A stretch of DNA of 64,000 nucleotides, taken from the NCBI GenBank assembly GCA_937951685.1, contig CALFBG010000241.1, forward strand, positions 1-64,000. Reading direction: 5' to 3'. Source of the stretch: an uncultured Saprospiraceae bacterium (GTDB taxonomy: Bacteria; Bacteroidota; Bacteroidia; Chitinophagales; Saprospiraceae). Positions 34,332-43,600 of the stretch are shown here, piece after piece. Numbering within the stretch: the first letter of the stretch is position 1; the number at the start of each line of letters is the position of its first letter. A model generated the notes under the pieces. It saw nothing but the letters and a program-made list of their open reading frames with translations, searched no databases and was not told the origin of the DNA. The translations under genes and the position numbers were made by a program.

Positions 34332-37313
34332 ATGAGCGAGCAAGAAAAAATAAATAAAACGGATGCTTTAATTGAAAAATCAATAGCAGCCTTTTCTAAA
34401 CAATTCAACGCTACGGAGCAAGCTTACGCTAAAGACGAGCAGGTCATAGCTCTTTTTGAAAATCAAGTTCGGCAACAGCCTCAAGCTACAGCTTTGGTAT
34501 TTGATGGTCAAGATTTAAACTATCAAAGCCTTCAACAGCAGGTGAATGACTTGGCAACAGCTTTACGTATAAAAGGAGTAGGACGAGCAACCACGATCGG
34601 ACTTTGCTTGCGACGAAACCTACAACTGCCAATCACCGTTTTGGCTATTTTAAAAACGGGAGCCACTTGCTTACCGATTACCACGGAGACTCCGATTCGT
34701 CAACTAGACTTTTTGTGCGAATCGGCGGAGATGGATTTTTTATTGGTAGAAAAAGTTACGCGTACGCTGTTTGGCAAAAGTGATGCGTTGAGTGTACTAG
34801 AACTTGAAGATTTATCACCAACAGATACGGTAGTTCCTGATGATACAAATTGGCTTAGCGCAAAAACGGAAGGAGAGGAGGAATTACTGTTATATTATAG
34901 TTTAACACAACAACGAAATGCGCTAACCAATGCGAATGTACAAAACCTTTTCTTGGGCTTGAATCAAAAGTTCCCTCCGAGTGAAAAACAAGAAACTTGG
35001 CTTGCACAACACGCAATAGATACGCAAGAAAGTATTATTGACTTACTTTGGAATTTATGTCGAGGAAGTAAAATCATTCTTCAACCCGCTGCAAACGTAC
35101 CCCTTAATGGAACGAAGCCAATTAACTGCAGCTTATTTTATTTTGCGGCGCAGGAGGAAATAACGACCGAAAATAAGTACCGTTTGCTATTAGAAGGCGC
35201 CAAGTTTGCGGATGAAAATGACTTAGCGGCGATTTGGGTGCCAGAGCGACATTTTCATAGTTTCGGGGATCAATTTCCCAATCCTTCGATCGCGGCCGCG
35301 GCAGTGGCTGTAGTTACAAAAAAAATAAAACTGCGGTCGGGAAGTGTCGTACTTCCGCTTCACGACCCCATTCGCGTAGCGGAAGAGTGGGCAATGGTCG
35401 ATCATCTTTCAGAGGGGCGCGTAGAAATTTCTTTTGCCTCTGGTTGGAATCCTAATGATTTTATTTTTGCCCCCGAAGCGTACCAGCAACGGCATCAAGT
35501 TATGTGTGATAAATTAAAAATGGTGCATCAATTGTGGCGGGGAGAAAGTTGTACACGCACGAATGGTAAAGGCGAAAAGATAAGCCTTACGATTCATCCA
35601 AAACCGGTTCAGACAGAATTGCCAACTTGGATTACCTCCGGGGGAAGTCCCGAGACGTTTCGATATGCGGGTTCTATTGGCGCTAATATTTTAACTTTAT
35701 TATGGGGACAACCGAAGGAAGATCTCAAAGCGAAGATCGAAATTTATCGCACCGCATTAGCAAAACATGGTTTCGATCCGGAGCGCGGGCAAGTAGCCGT
35801 GATGCTCCATAGCTTTATTGGGGAGAATTTTGAGGAAGTAAAACCTACCGTTAAAGAACCTTTAAAAAACTATATTCGCCACTCCATTGCACTCATGCAA
35901 GGCAAGTCGAACGACGGATTAGATGAAGAAGTTGAAAAATTGGTGGACGCGAGTTTTACGCATCATTATCATACCAATGGCTTGTTTGGAACACCCGAAA
36001 CTTGTTTGGCTTATTTACAAGAATTGACTTTACTCGGCGTCAATGAAATAGCTTGTTTAATTGATTTTGGCATTTCAAATGATATTACACTTGCCAATTT
36101 ACCACAGCTTAAGAAATTGGAAGATTTAGTAAAAAGAACAGCTGCGCAACAAAGTCTATTAGCCGAACGCTCCATCAAAAATTGGACGACACAAGCATTA
36201 GTGCAACAGCATCAAGTTACCCATTTTTATACAACAGTCGCTAGTTTAGCGCCTTGGCAAAATGCAATCGAAGATCATAGTTGGCTCCGCAAGCTCACCA
36301 CGCTAATTGTAAGTGGTGAAAGTTTATCAGAACCTACCAGAGAATGGATAAGCCAACACGGCGCAAGACAAAGCTATTTCCTTTACGGAATATCCGAGCG
36401 CTCCACGGTGAATATGATTGAGGGCTTAGCGGCTGCAAAAGAAAACTGTCCTTGTCAACTATTACCCAATCAACGCGGCTATATTTTGAATGATCAACAA
36501 GAATTGGCAACTATTGGAGACATCGGGGATTTATGGATTGGAGGTGATGGCGTAACTTTTTCGGAGAAAGGAGAACGAGAAAACATTTCTTTTGATCTTG
36601 GAAATGGTACAAAAGAACAACTGTATAAAACCGCTACTCAAGCTAAATTTTTGCCCGACGGAACGCTACAACTTATTGCTTCCAATATAAATTCAGTCTA
36701 TCGACAAGGAAGAAAAATTGATTTAGCCCTTATCCAGAAAACTTTAAATCAGCATGTGCAAGTAAACGCCGCTTTGGTAACTGCTCCCGCACTTGAATCC
36801 GGAGCGGAGCGTATCGTAGCTTACTTTACGAGTTCCGAAAACGTGACGACGCAGCAACTTCGTTTTTTCTTGAATTACCATTTGCCGACTTACTACTTAC
36901 CCACGCTATTCATAAAAGTAGATCAGTTACCACGCACGCCGATATCAACTGAAAAAGATAGCGATAAAGCTTTACCCTTAGGAACGGCTTACCTCGCCCC
37001 TAGAAATGATACGGAAATTGAATTTACTACCCTATGGAGTGAAATATTACAAATGTCCAGCGAGAAAATAGGTATTGATGATTCCTTTTTCGCCTTAGGT
37101 GCTAGTACGAGCAATGTCTCTTCGCTTCAGCGTAGCCTAGCAAAAAACAAAGACTGGCGCATTGAAAAAAATATCATTTATCAAAAAGATACCATTAGAG
37201 GTTTATCTACGCTTTACCTCAAAGAAATGGCAGCAAGCGAAGTAAGCATTCCTGAAAAAGAAGACAGCGTAGACTTATTCGAAAATAACTTAAATCTATT
37301 TAACGAAGCATAA
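34332..37313 (+). CDS. Luciferase-like monooxygenase inside a degenerate A-T didomain
   Basis: 993 residues. Residues ~35-263 are the N-terminal part of an adenylation domain with recognisable A1/A2 (LAILKTGATCLPI). A3, normally YTSGSTG, is replaced by LYYSLTQQRN, and the substrate-anchoring Asp at the A4 site aligns with Gln. Residues ~264-602 are a flavin-dependent luciferase-like monooxygenase of the type found in NRPS/PKS proteins (VPERHFHSFG, GSVVLPLHDPIRVAEEW, ISFASGWNP). Residues ~617-875 resume the A domain, with A5 YGPTE read as YGISE, A7 YRTGD as YKTAT, and A8 and A10 eroded. The carrier domain (residues ~890-950) reads LGASTSN where LGGHSL is expected, which puts Thr926 at the phosphopantetheine site. 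The protein should therefore not activate an amino acid; the LLM probably hydroxylates a chain held by a neighbouring protein. One base separates it from each flanking gene. Confidence 0.93.
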   Translation: MSEQEKINKTDALIEKSIAAFSKQFNATEQAYAKDEQVIALFENQVRQQPQATALVFDGQDLNYQSLQQQVNDLATALRIKGVGRATTIGLCLRRNLQLPITVLAILKTGATCLPITTETPIRQLDFLCESAEMDFLLVEKVTRTLFGKSDALSVLELEDLSPTDTVVPDDTNWLSAKTEGEEELLLYYSLTQQRNALTNANVQNLFLGLNQKFPPSEKQETWLAQHAIDTQESIIDLLWNLCRGSKIILQPAANVPLNGTKPINCSLFYFAAQEEITTENKYRLLLEGAKFADENDLAAIWVPERHFHSFGDQFPNPSIAAAAVAVVTKKIKLRSGSVVLPLHDPIRVAEEWAMVDHLSEGRVEISFASGWNPNDFIFAPEAYQQRHQVMCDKLKMVHQLWRGESCTRTNGKGEKISLTIHPKPVQTELPTWITSGGSPETFRYAGSIGANILTLLWGQPKEDLKAKIEIYRTALAKHGFDPERGQVAVMLHSFIGENFEEVKPTVKEPLKNYIRHSIALMQGKSNDGLDEEVEKLVDASFTHHYHTNGLFGTPETCLAYLQELTLLGVNEIACLIDFGISNDITLANLPQLKKLEDLVKRTAAQQSLLAERSIKNWTTQALVQQHQVTHFYTTVASLAPWQNAIEDHSWLRKLTTLIVSGESLSEPTREWISQHGARQSYFLYGISERSTVNMIEGLAAAKENCPCQLLPNQRGYILNDQQELATIGDIGDLWIGGDGVTFSEKGERENISFDLGNGTKEQLYKTATQAKFLPDGTLQLIASNINSVYRQGRKIDLALIQKTLNQHVQVNAALVTAPALESGAERIVAYFTSSENVTTQQLRFFLNYHLPTYYLPTLFIKVDQLPRTPISTEKDSDKALPLGTAYLAPRNDTEIEFTTLWSEILQMSSEKIGIDDSFFALGASTSNVSSLQRSLAKNKDWRIEKNIIYQKDTIRGLSTLYLKEMAASEVSIPEKEDSVDLFENNLNLFNEA
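35121..36135 (+). other. LLM (bacterial luciferase-like, flavin-dependent) domain insert
   Basis: Starts at INCSLFYFAAQEE and ends near KKLEDLVK. The order of blocks, EGAKFADENDLAAIWVPERHF, then SGSVVLPLHDP, then FASGWNPNDF, then TSGGSPETFRYAG, follows the family of natural-product LLM domains (MupA-like; NCBI TIGR04020 type). It interrupts the A domain between the A4 and A5 regions: the DLLWNLCRGSKIIL block precedes it and VTHFYTTVASL plus LIVSGESL follow it. The expected chemistry is FMNH2/O2-dependent hydroxylation of a carrier-bound chain; position and substrate are unknown. Confidence 0.88.
37272..37310 (+). other. C-terminal docking-like tag DLFENNLNLFNEA
   Basis: Near copy of the tag that ends the giant NRPS (11 of 13 residues identical). 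It is kept although the carrier domain just before it has lost its serine. This suggests the tag serves to place the monooxygenase beside the same partner rather than to pass on a chain. Confidence 0.5.
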
Positions 37314-37314
37314 T

Positions 37315-40300
37315 ATGAAAAATTCAGAAAGAAAGTTAACTGGTTTTGAAATTGCCATCATCGGTATTGGCAGTAGTTTTCCCCAATCAAAAGATACCCG
37401 TAGCTTTTGGAAAAACTTAACGGAAGGAAAAGAACTCATCAGCTTTTATTCGAAAGAAGAATTAGCTGAACGAGGGATCGCGAAGGAAGTTTACCAACAA
37501 AAAAATTATGTTCCTGCCAAAGGAGAATTAAAGGCTAAAGATTATTTCGATGCAGCTTTCTTTAAGTACTTGCCAGAGGAAGCTAAATTTATGGATCCAC
37601 AAACGAGGCTATTTCATCAGGTCGTTTGGCAAGCCTTGGAAGACGGTGCAATCTCGTGGGACAAAGCCGCGAATAAGATTGGATTGTATGCTGGTGCGAG
37701 TACTAATTTGCTTTGGAAAAATTATACGAGTCTCAGTCAAGCTGAATTTGTAGATGGTTACACCTTAGGCTTGCTTAGTGAAAAGGATTTTATGCCAACG
37801 TTGATTGCCCACAAGTTAGGGCTAAAAGGGCCTGCTATCTCCGTCAATACGGCTTGTTCTACTTCTTTAGTTGCGGTACACATGGCAACACGTGCCTTAT
37901 TAATGGGAGAGTGTAATTTAGCGGTTGCGGGAGGCGTTTCTTTGTCGAGTAGTACGGCTTTGGGCTATTTTTATTCGGAAGGAATGATTTATGCGCCCGA
38001 CGGACATTGCCGGAGTTTTGATATTAAAGGAGAAGGTACAATTACTGGAGAAGGAGCAGGTGCAGTCGTTCTGAAACGATTAAAAGATGCAATGCAAGAT
38101 GGCGATCATATTTACGCAGTCATCAAAGGTTCTGCCCTCAATAATGACGGTGCGCGCAAAGTTGGCTTTACCGCTCCTAGCGTCCAAGGTCAAATTGATT
38201 GTATCAAAATGGCACAGAAAATTAGCAAAGTTACTCCCGATACAATTTCTTACGTTGAAGCGCACGGAACGGCAACAAAATTAGGCGATCCAATCGAAGT
38301 AGAAGCACTAAATCGAGCTTTTAATAATGAACTTAATAAGTCTTGCTGGTTAGGTTCTGTAAAATCTAATTTAGGTCACTTAGATGCTGCCGCAGGAATC
38401 GCAGGGCTCATCAAAGTAGCCTTGTCATTGGAACAAAAACAATTACCACCTAGTATTAATTTTATCAAAGAAAATCCACAAATCCCTTTCGATCAAGGAC
38501 CTTTTCAAGTCGTAGATCGCTTGCGAGATTGGGAAACAAAAGGAGATGATCCCCGTCGCGCCGGGTTGAGCTCTTTCGGCGTTGGTGGTACGAATGCACA
38601 TATTATTTTAGAGGAAGCACCGTCGGTTGTGTCAAGGATTACGAAGTCCCATTACCAAATTTTTCCCATCTCAGCGATGCATCCGGAAGCAGGACAAGCG
38701 TACTGGAAGGTGTTGGAAGCATTTGTAATGGAGGAAGAGCAGCTTAATTTATCCGAAGCGGCATTTACCTTACAAACGGGTCGCAAGCGTTTAGCCTATA
38801 AAGATTTTATTGTTGCAAAAGATCGATCGGATTTGTTGGCTCGTCTACAAGCTAAAAATGAAAAAACAACAAACAAGGATTTTGTCAAACAAGAAAGTGC
38901 AAGGGTAGTCTTTATGTTTACCGGACAAGGTAGTCAATACTTCCGTATGGCTTTTGATTTATACGAACAAGAAGCTGCTTTTAAATTGGAATTGGACAAA
39001 GGCTTAACCGCTTTGCAAAAAGCAACGGGAGAAGATTACGCAGCGATTTTATTCCATCATACGACCGACGAAACTAAAATCAATCAGACGGAATATACGC
39101 AACCTTTACTGTTTGTTTTAGAATATGCTCTTGCGCAATATTTGCTACAATTAGGCCTCCAGCCAGATGCGATGATTGGACACAGCTTAGGAGAATATGT
39201 AGCGGCGTGTTTGGCTGGCGTTTTTTCTTTTGAAGATGGCATACAGATCATTTTAAAACGCGCCTCCTTAATTTCAAGTTTACCCAAAGGAGCGATGTTG
39301 GGTATTGCTGCGGAACCTAAAAAAGTAGAAACGTACTTAAATGAGAACCTTTCGATGGCGGCTATTAATGCACCAACTCAGTGCGTCGTTTCTGGAAAAA
39401 CAGCGGATATCGAAGCTTTAGCGACTACTTTAAAAGCAGCGGATATTTTGTGCAAACGCTTGCAAACTTCACACGCTTTCCATTCCGCCATGATGGATGA
39501 TATTTTGAAAGCCTTTGAAAACTTTTTACATAGAATGGATTTTCATCCACCGACGATTCCTTACAGCTCGAACCTTACGGGAACTTTAATCAAAAAGGAA
39601 GAAGCTACGGACGCGAAGTATTGGACTAGGCACCTGCGGGAAACGATTCTTTTCTCACAAGGAATCCAAAACTTATTTACCGATACGGATACCGTTTTTA
39701 TAGAAGTTGGTCCGGGGAGTGTTTTGACAAAGTTAGCCAAACAAAACAAAACCAGTACTGCAAAATTTAAAACGCTTAGTCTCCTCCGTAGCCCTAAAAT
39801 GGAAATAGACGATCAACAATATTTTTTAGAAAAATTAGCAACCCTTTGGCAATACGGTTTACAGCCTAATTGGGAAGCTTACTACTCGGAGGCAAAGCCC
39901 AGAAAAATCTCCTTGCCAACGTATTGCTTTCGCCAGCAATTCGTCAAAGCAACGGTCAACCTTGCAGAAGATTTGAATTTTGCGGCGGGAACTGAACTCG
40001 GTGCAGCGATGGCTACTGTGAAAAGTGGAACTTTTGCTACGCCACAATCGTCGACTACGGTTAGTGCGGAAGAAACTACGCCAAGTACCTTAGCAACGGA
40101 AATGTTAGGTGTTTGGAAAAACTTTTTTGGGAATGACGAAATTGATTTAGATGCTGACTTTTTTGAGTTGGGTGGAGATTCCCTCAAGGCAATGTCAATG
40201 ATTAATACGCTGCACAAAAAGTTTAACGTAGAAATTCCCGTCATGTATTTTATGGAAAAACCGACGATCATGGATATTATCGAAAAGATCGAAAATACCC

Positions 40301-40347
40301 ATTGGGTAAATGCAGCACAAACGGCGAAGAATAAAATAACCATTTGA
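37315..40347 (+). CDS. Type I PKS module, KS-AT-ACP
   Basis: 1010 residues. The ketosynthase has the full Cys-His-His set: Cys181 in NTACSTS, His317 in HGTATKLGDP, His355 in NLGH. The acyltransferase has Ser624 in GHSLGE and the HAFH motif from residue 720, which indicates malonyl-CoA rather than methylmalonyl-CoA. After the LPTYCF linker and a low-complexity stretch rich in Ser/Thr/Ala, the acyl carrier has Ser956 in LGGDSLK. No ketoreductase, dehydratase, enoylreductase or aminotransferase is present, so the module should leave a beta-keto unit unless a trans enzyme acts. It follows the LLM gene after one base and is the last gene of that tight operon. The C-terminus (TAKNKITI) lacks the acidic tail found on the neighbouring NRPSs, so how the chain leaves is unclear. 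Function is well supported; the acyl donor is inferred to be the giant NRPS. Confidence 0.96.
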   Translation: MKNSERKLTGFEIAIIGIGSSFPQSKDTRSFWKNLTEGKELISFYSKEELAERGIAKEVYQQKNYVPAKGELKAKDYFDAAFFKYLPEEAKFMDPQTRLFHQVVWQALEDGAISWDKAANKIGLYAGASTNLLWKNYTSLSQAEFVDGYTLGLLSEKDFMPTLIAHKLGLKGPAISVNTACSTSLVAVHMATRALLMGECNLAVAGGVSLSSSTALGYFYSEGMIYAPDGHCRSFDIKGEGTITGEGAGAVVLKRLKDAMQDGDHIYAVIKGSALNNDGARKVGFTAPSVQGQIDCIKMAQKISKVTPDTISYVEAHGTATKLGDPIEVEALNRAFNNELNKSCWLGSVKSNLGHLDAAAGIAGLIKVALSLEQKQLPPSINFIKENPQIPFDQGPFQVVDRLRDWETKGDDPRRAGLSSFGVGGTNAHIILEEAPSVVSRITKSHYQIFPISAMHPEAGQAYWKVLEAFVMEEEQLNLSEAAFTLQTGRKRLAYKDFIVAKDRSDLLARLQAKNEKTTNKDFVKQESARVVFMFTGQGSQYFRMAFDLYEQEAAFKLELDKGLTALQKATGEDYAAILFHHTTDETKINQTEYTQPLLFVLEYALAQYLLQLGLQPDAMIGHSLGEYVAACLAGVFSFEDGIQIILKRASLISSLPKGAMLGIAAEPKKVETYLNENLSMAAINAPTQCVVSGKTADIEALATTLKAADILCKRLQTSHAFHSAMMDDILKAFENFLHRMDFHPPTIPYSSNLTGTLIKKEEATDAKYWTRHLRETILFSQGIQNLFTDTDTVFIEVGPGSVLTKLAKQNKTSTAKFKTLSLLRSPKMEIDDQQYFLEKLATLWQYGLQPNWEAYYSEAKPRKISLPTYCFRQQFVKATVNLAEDLNFAAGTELGAAMATVKSGTFATPQSSTTVSAEETTPSTLATEMLGVWKNFFGNDEIDLDADFFELGGDSLKAMSMINTLHKKFNVEIPVMYFMEKPTIMDIIEKIENTHWVNAAQTAKNKITI

Positions 40348-40366
40348 TTGAAATTGATCAATCAAA
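40343..40366 (+). terminator. Stem-loop across the PKS stop codon
   Basis: TTTGATTGA (40343-40351) pairs with TCAATCAAA (40358-40366) over a six-base loop and includes the TGA stop (40345-40347). Only a loose T-run follows about 13 bases later, so termination may be weak or partial. Confidence 0.35.
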
Positions 40367-40413
40367 GCAAGGTGGAATATTTTTCAGTTTTGCCTAATTA
40401 CCAATGCGATCAA

Positions 40414-40493
40414 GAAGTTGTTTTTTTTTTAAATAGTTGCAAGTGGTAAGCTTTAGTTTAAAACAACTTCGATAATTTCTTCTTTAGTTTAAA
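40414..40493. promoter_or_regulatory. Inverted and direct repeats before the three-module NRPS
   Basis: GAAGTTGTTTT (40414-40424) and AAAACAACTTC (40460-40470) form a perfect 11-base inverted repeat. CTTTAGTTTAAA occurs at 40451-40462 and again at 40482-40493, 31 bases apart, with the second copy ending eight bases before the ATG at 40502. The 154-base gap is the only sizeable break between 8849 and the window end, so it may carry an internal promoter or operator. No clear -7/-33 pair is visible. Confidence 0.35.
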
Positions 40494-40501
40494 TAAAAAG
40501 A

Positions 40502-40669
40502 ATGGATACTTTAATTAAAAAACTCAGAACGGAAAACGTCTTTTTAAGCATCAACGGAGAGCACCTAGAAGTTCATTTTGATGGAGAGGAATTGTCCTCG
40601 GAGTTGATACAAGATTTGCGAGACAACAAACAAGCCCTAATTCAATATATCAAAGATAATCAGTTGACA
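40502..40669 (+). other. TubC_N (beta-hairpin) docking domain
   Basis: The first ~56 residues show the family layout: helix (LIKKLRTENV), two short strands (LSINGEHLEVHF), then ELSSELIQDLRDNKQALIQY. TubC_N domains bind short acidic/hydrophobic C-terminal tails of upstream synthetases. The preceding PKS protein lacks such a tail; the first NRPS in the window (ending EFLDL) has one. Confidence 0.85.
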
Positions 40670-43600
40670 AATGATTATATCAACATTGAGCCCTTACCCG
40701 AGCAAGATGCTTATCTTTTGTCTAGCTCCCAAAAGCGTTCTTGGATACTGAGTCAACTCGGAGGGAATGCCGCTTATAATATGACGGTGACCTTAGTCTT
40801 TGACGGGAAGTTGCAACGCAAGACTTTAGAAGCTGCTTTCGAGGCTTTGATTGAACGCCACGAAATTTTACGAACCGTTTTTAAAGAGGGAGAAGAAGAG
40901 GTGATGCAATACATTTTGCCCATGGAAAAGCATCGCTTCCGAATGGCGTATTGGGATTTTCGGATGGATCCGGAGAAAAAAGAGAAAACGGATATTTTGG
41001 TGCAAAAGGCAACTACGGCTTCTTTCGACTTAGAACAAGGTCCTTTGTTTGGGGTCAATTTGATTCAGCTTGCCGCCGAAAAACACGTGATTACCCTAGT
41101 GATGCATCACATTATTGGAGATGATTGGTCAACGAGCGTTTTTGTGAAAGAATTGATGTTACTCTATAATGCTTTCGTAGCCGCACAACCCAATCCACTC
41201 CCACCACTAAAATTTAACTATAAGGATTACGCCGCTTGGCAACGTGCTGCGCTAGATAAAAAGCATCGTGGTCAACACCAAGCATATTGGTTGGAGAAGT
41301 TTGCAGGTACCATTCCGGTACTTGACTTGCCGACGGACAAACCACGACCTTCCGTAAGAACTTACGAAGGTGGAGAATTGGAAACTTGGATTCCCAAAGC
41401 CCTAGCACAAGATTTCAAAAAATTGGTAGAAGGCGCTGGAGGTACTTTCTTTATGGGCTTACTGAGTTTAGTGAAGGCACTTTTGTATCTCTACAGTCGA
41501 CAAAAAGATATTGTCGTAGGAAGTGTAACGGCGGGTCGCGTACATGCTGATTTAGAAAATCAAATTGGATTTTACGTTAACACTTTAGCTTTCCGAACAC
41601 AGTTTAGTGAGGAAGATAGTTACCTAGAATTACTTGCCAAGGTAAGAACCGTTACCCTAGAAACATTCGAGCATCAAGTCTATCCATTCGATGAACTTGT
41701 CAATGATTTGAAACTGGAACGCAATCTCGGGCGGAATCCACTTTTTGATGCGTTCGTAATTATGCACAACAACCAAGATATTCAAAAGCCAGGAGAGACC
41801 GACAACCTTACGGGAATCGAAGTGAGTCTTTACGGAGAAGAAACAACCGTGGTGAGTTGGTTTGATGTGCTTTTTGACTTCTTAGAGGTAGATGGAGCGA
41901 TTCGGGTAAACTTAGGTTATAATACAGATATCTTTTCCAAAGCAACGGCAATTCAATTGGGTAAGCATTTTGAGCAACTCATGCGTGCCGTAACCGAAGC
42001 GCCAGATCGTTCGATTAACGAATTAAATTATCTTAGTTCGTCGGAGCGAAAAAAGATGTTAGAAGAATTTAATGATACCGCTACTACCATTCCTGAAAAT
42101 CAATTTGTGCTAGATTTATTGCGTCGACAAGTAGCCGCACAGCCTGATGCGCTGGCCATTAGTTTCGAAGATGAAAATTTAAGCTATGCTGACTTAGAAG
42201 AAAAATCTAATCAACTCGCACATTATTTATTGGAGCAAGCAATACCCAGAAATGCTTTAATTGCAGTTTGTATGCATCGCTCGATTGATCTGTTGGTTAC
42301 TTTGTGGGGGATTTTGAAATCGGGTAATACTTACGTTCCGATTGATCCGAATTATCCAACGGAAAGAATCCTTTATATTTTGGAAGATGCAAAAGTGGAA
42401 TTTGTGCTCTGCGATGCTGCAACTACTGAGATGGTAAGTTCGATATCTGAAACACAAACCATTCGTGCGGTAGAAAAAATTTGGGGAGCCATGTCGTCTG
42501 TCAATAAAACGGCACCTGCGATTACCATAGATGCGGATCAACTAGCTTATATTATTTATACTTCGGGATCGACGGGCAAACCCAAAGGCGTGATGATTAC
42601 ACACGGCAATTTACGCGCTTTTTTGCATTGGGCGTTAGCCGAATTCAAGCCCTACGATTTTGAAGTTGTATTCGCGGGAACTTCTGTCTGTTTCGATTTA
42701 TCTATTTTTGAAATATTCTTTACGGCAAGTATTGGAAAGCGAATTCGGTTATTAGAAAATGGTTTGGCCGCAGCGGATTATTTGGAAACAGAAAAATCAA
42801 TCTTACTGAATACGGTACCAAGCGTCATGAAAGCTTTGCTGGAGCAAGCCGTAGATTTAACGCAAGTCAAAGCCATTAATTTAGCGGGAGAACCGATTCC
42901 GAGTTTCGTGCGTGATCAGCTAGACGTAAAAAGAATTACGGTTCGAAATTTATACGGTCCTTCCGAAGATACGACCTACAGTACCGTTTATCATTTAAAA
43001 GCAAAAGAACCGATTCTCATTGGCAAACCGATTGCCAATACCGCCGTCTACATTGTGGACGAACAACTAAACCTATTACCGCGTGGAGCTAAAGGAGAAC
43101 TATGTTTGAGTGGAGCAGGCGTTGCCAAAGGTTATTTACACCGACCGACCTTAACCGCTCAACGATTTATTGATCATCCTTTTGATCCCAAAAGCAAATA
43201 TAAATTGTACCGTACTGGAGATTTAGCCCGTTGGTTGCCCGACGGACAATTAGATTTTTTGGGTAGAATAGATGCGCAAGTCAAGATCCGAGGGTATCGA
43301 ATTGAGTTAGGTGAAATTGAAACCGTGCTCCAAGCATCGCCGATGATTAAGGAAGCCGTTGTACTCGCAAAAGAAGACGCCCAAGCCAACAAACGCTTAA
43401 TTGCTTATCTTGTTCCGACCTCGGAGTACGACAAATCAAAATTGCAAAGTTTTCTAAAAGCGAAGCTGCCCGCTTATATGTTACCCAGCTTATTTGTCAA
43501 TATAGAAAAGCTTCCTTTGACACCGAATGGAAAAGTAGACAAAGCTGCGCTACCAGATCCCACAGGGAGTGAATTGTCTACCCAAGCATACGTTGCACCA

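Noticed and set aside
35121-36135. LLM region as a separate gene or mobile insertion
   Set aside because: The frame is continuous through both flanks, A-domain motifs resume at the correct point, and no inverted or target-site repeats border it.
39882-40361. 159-codon reading frame on the - strand
   Set aside because: It lies antisense to the AT-ACP end of the PKS gene, whose protein motifs are intact; the antisense product has no recognisable domain.
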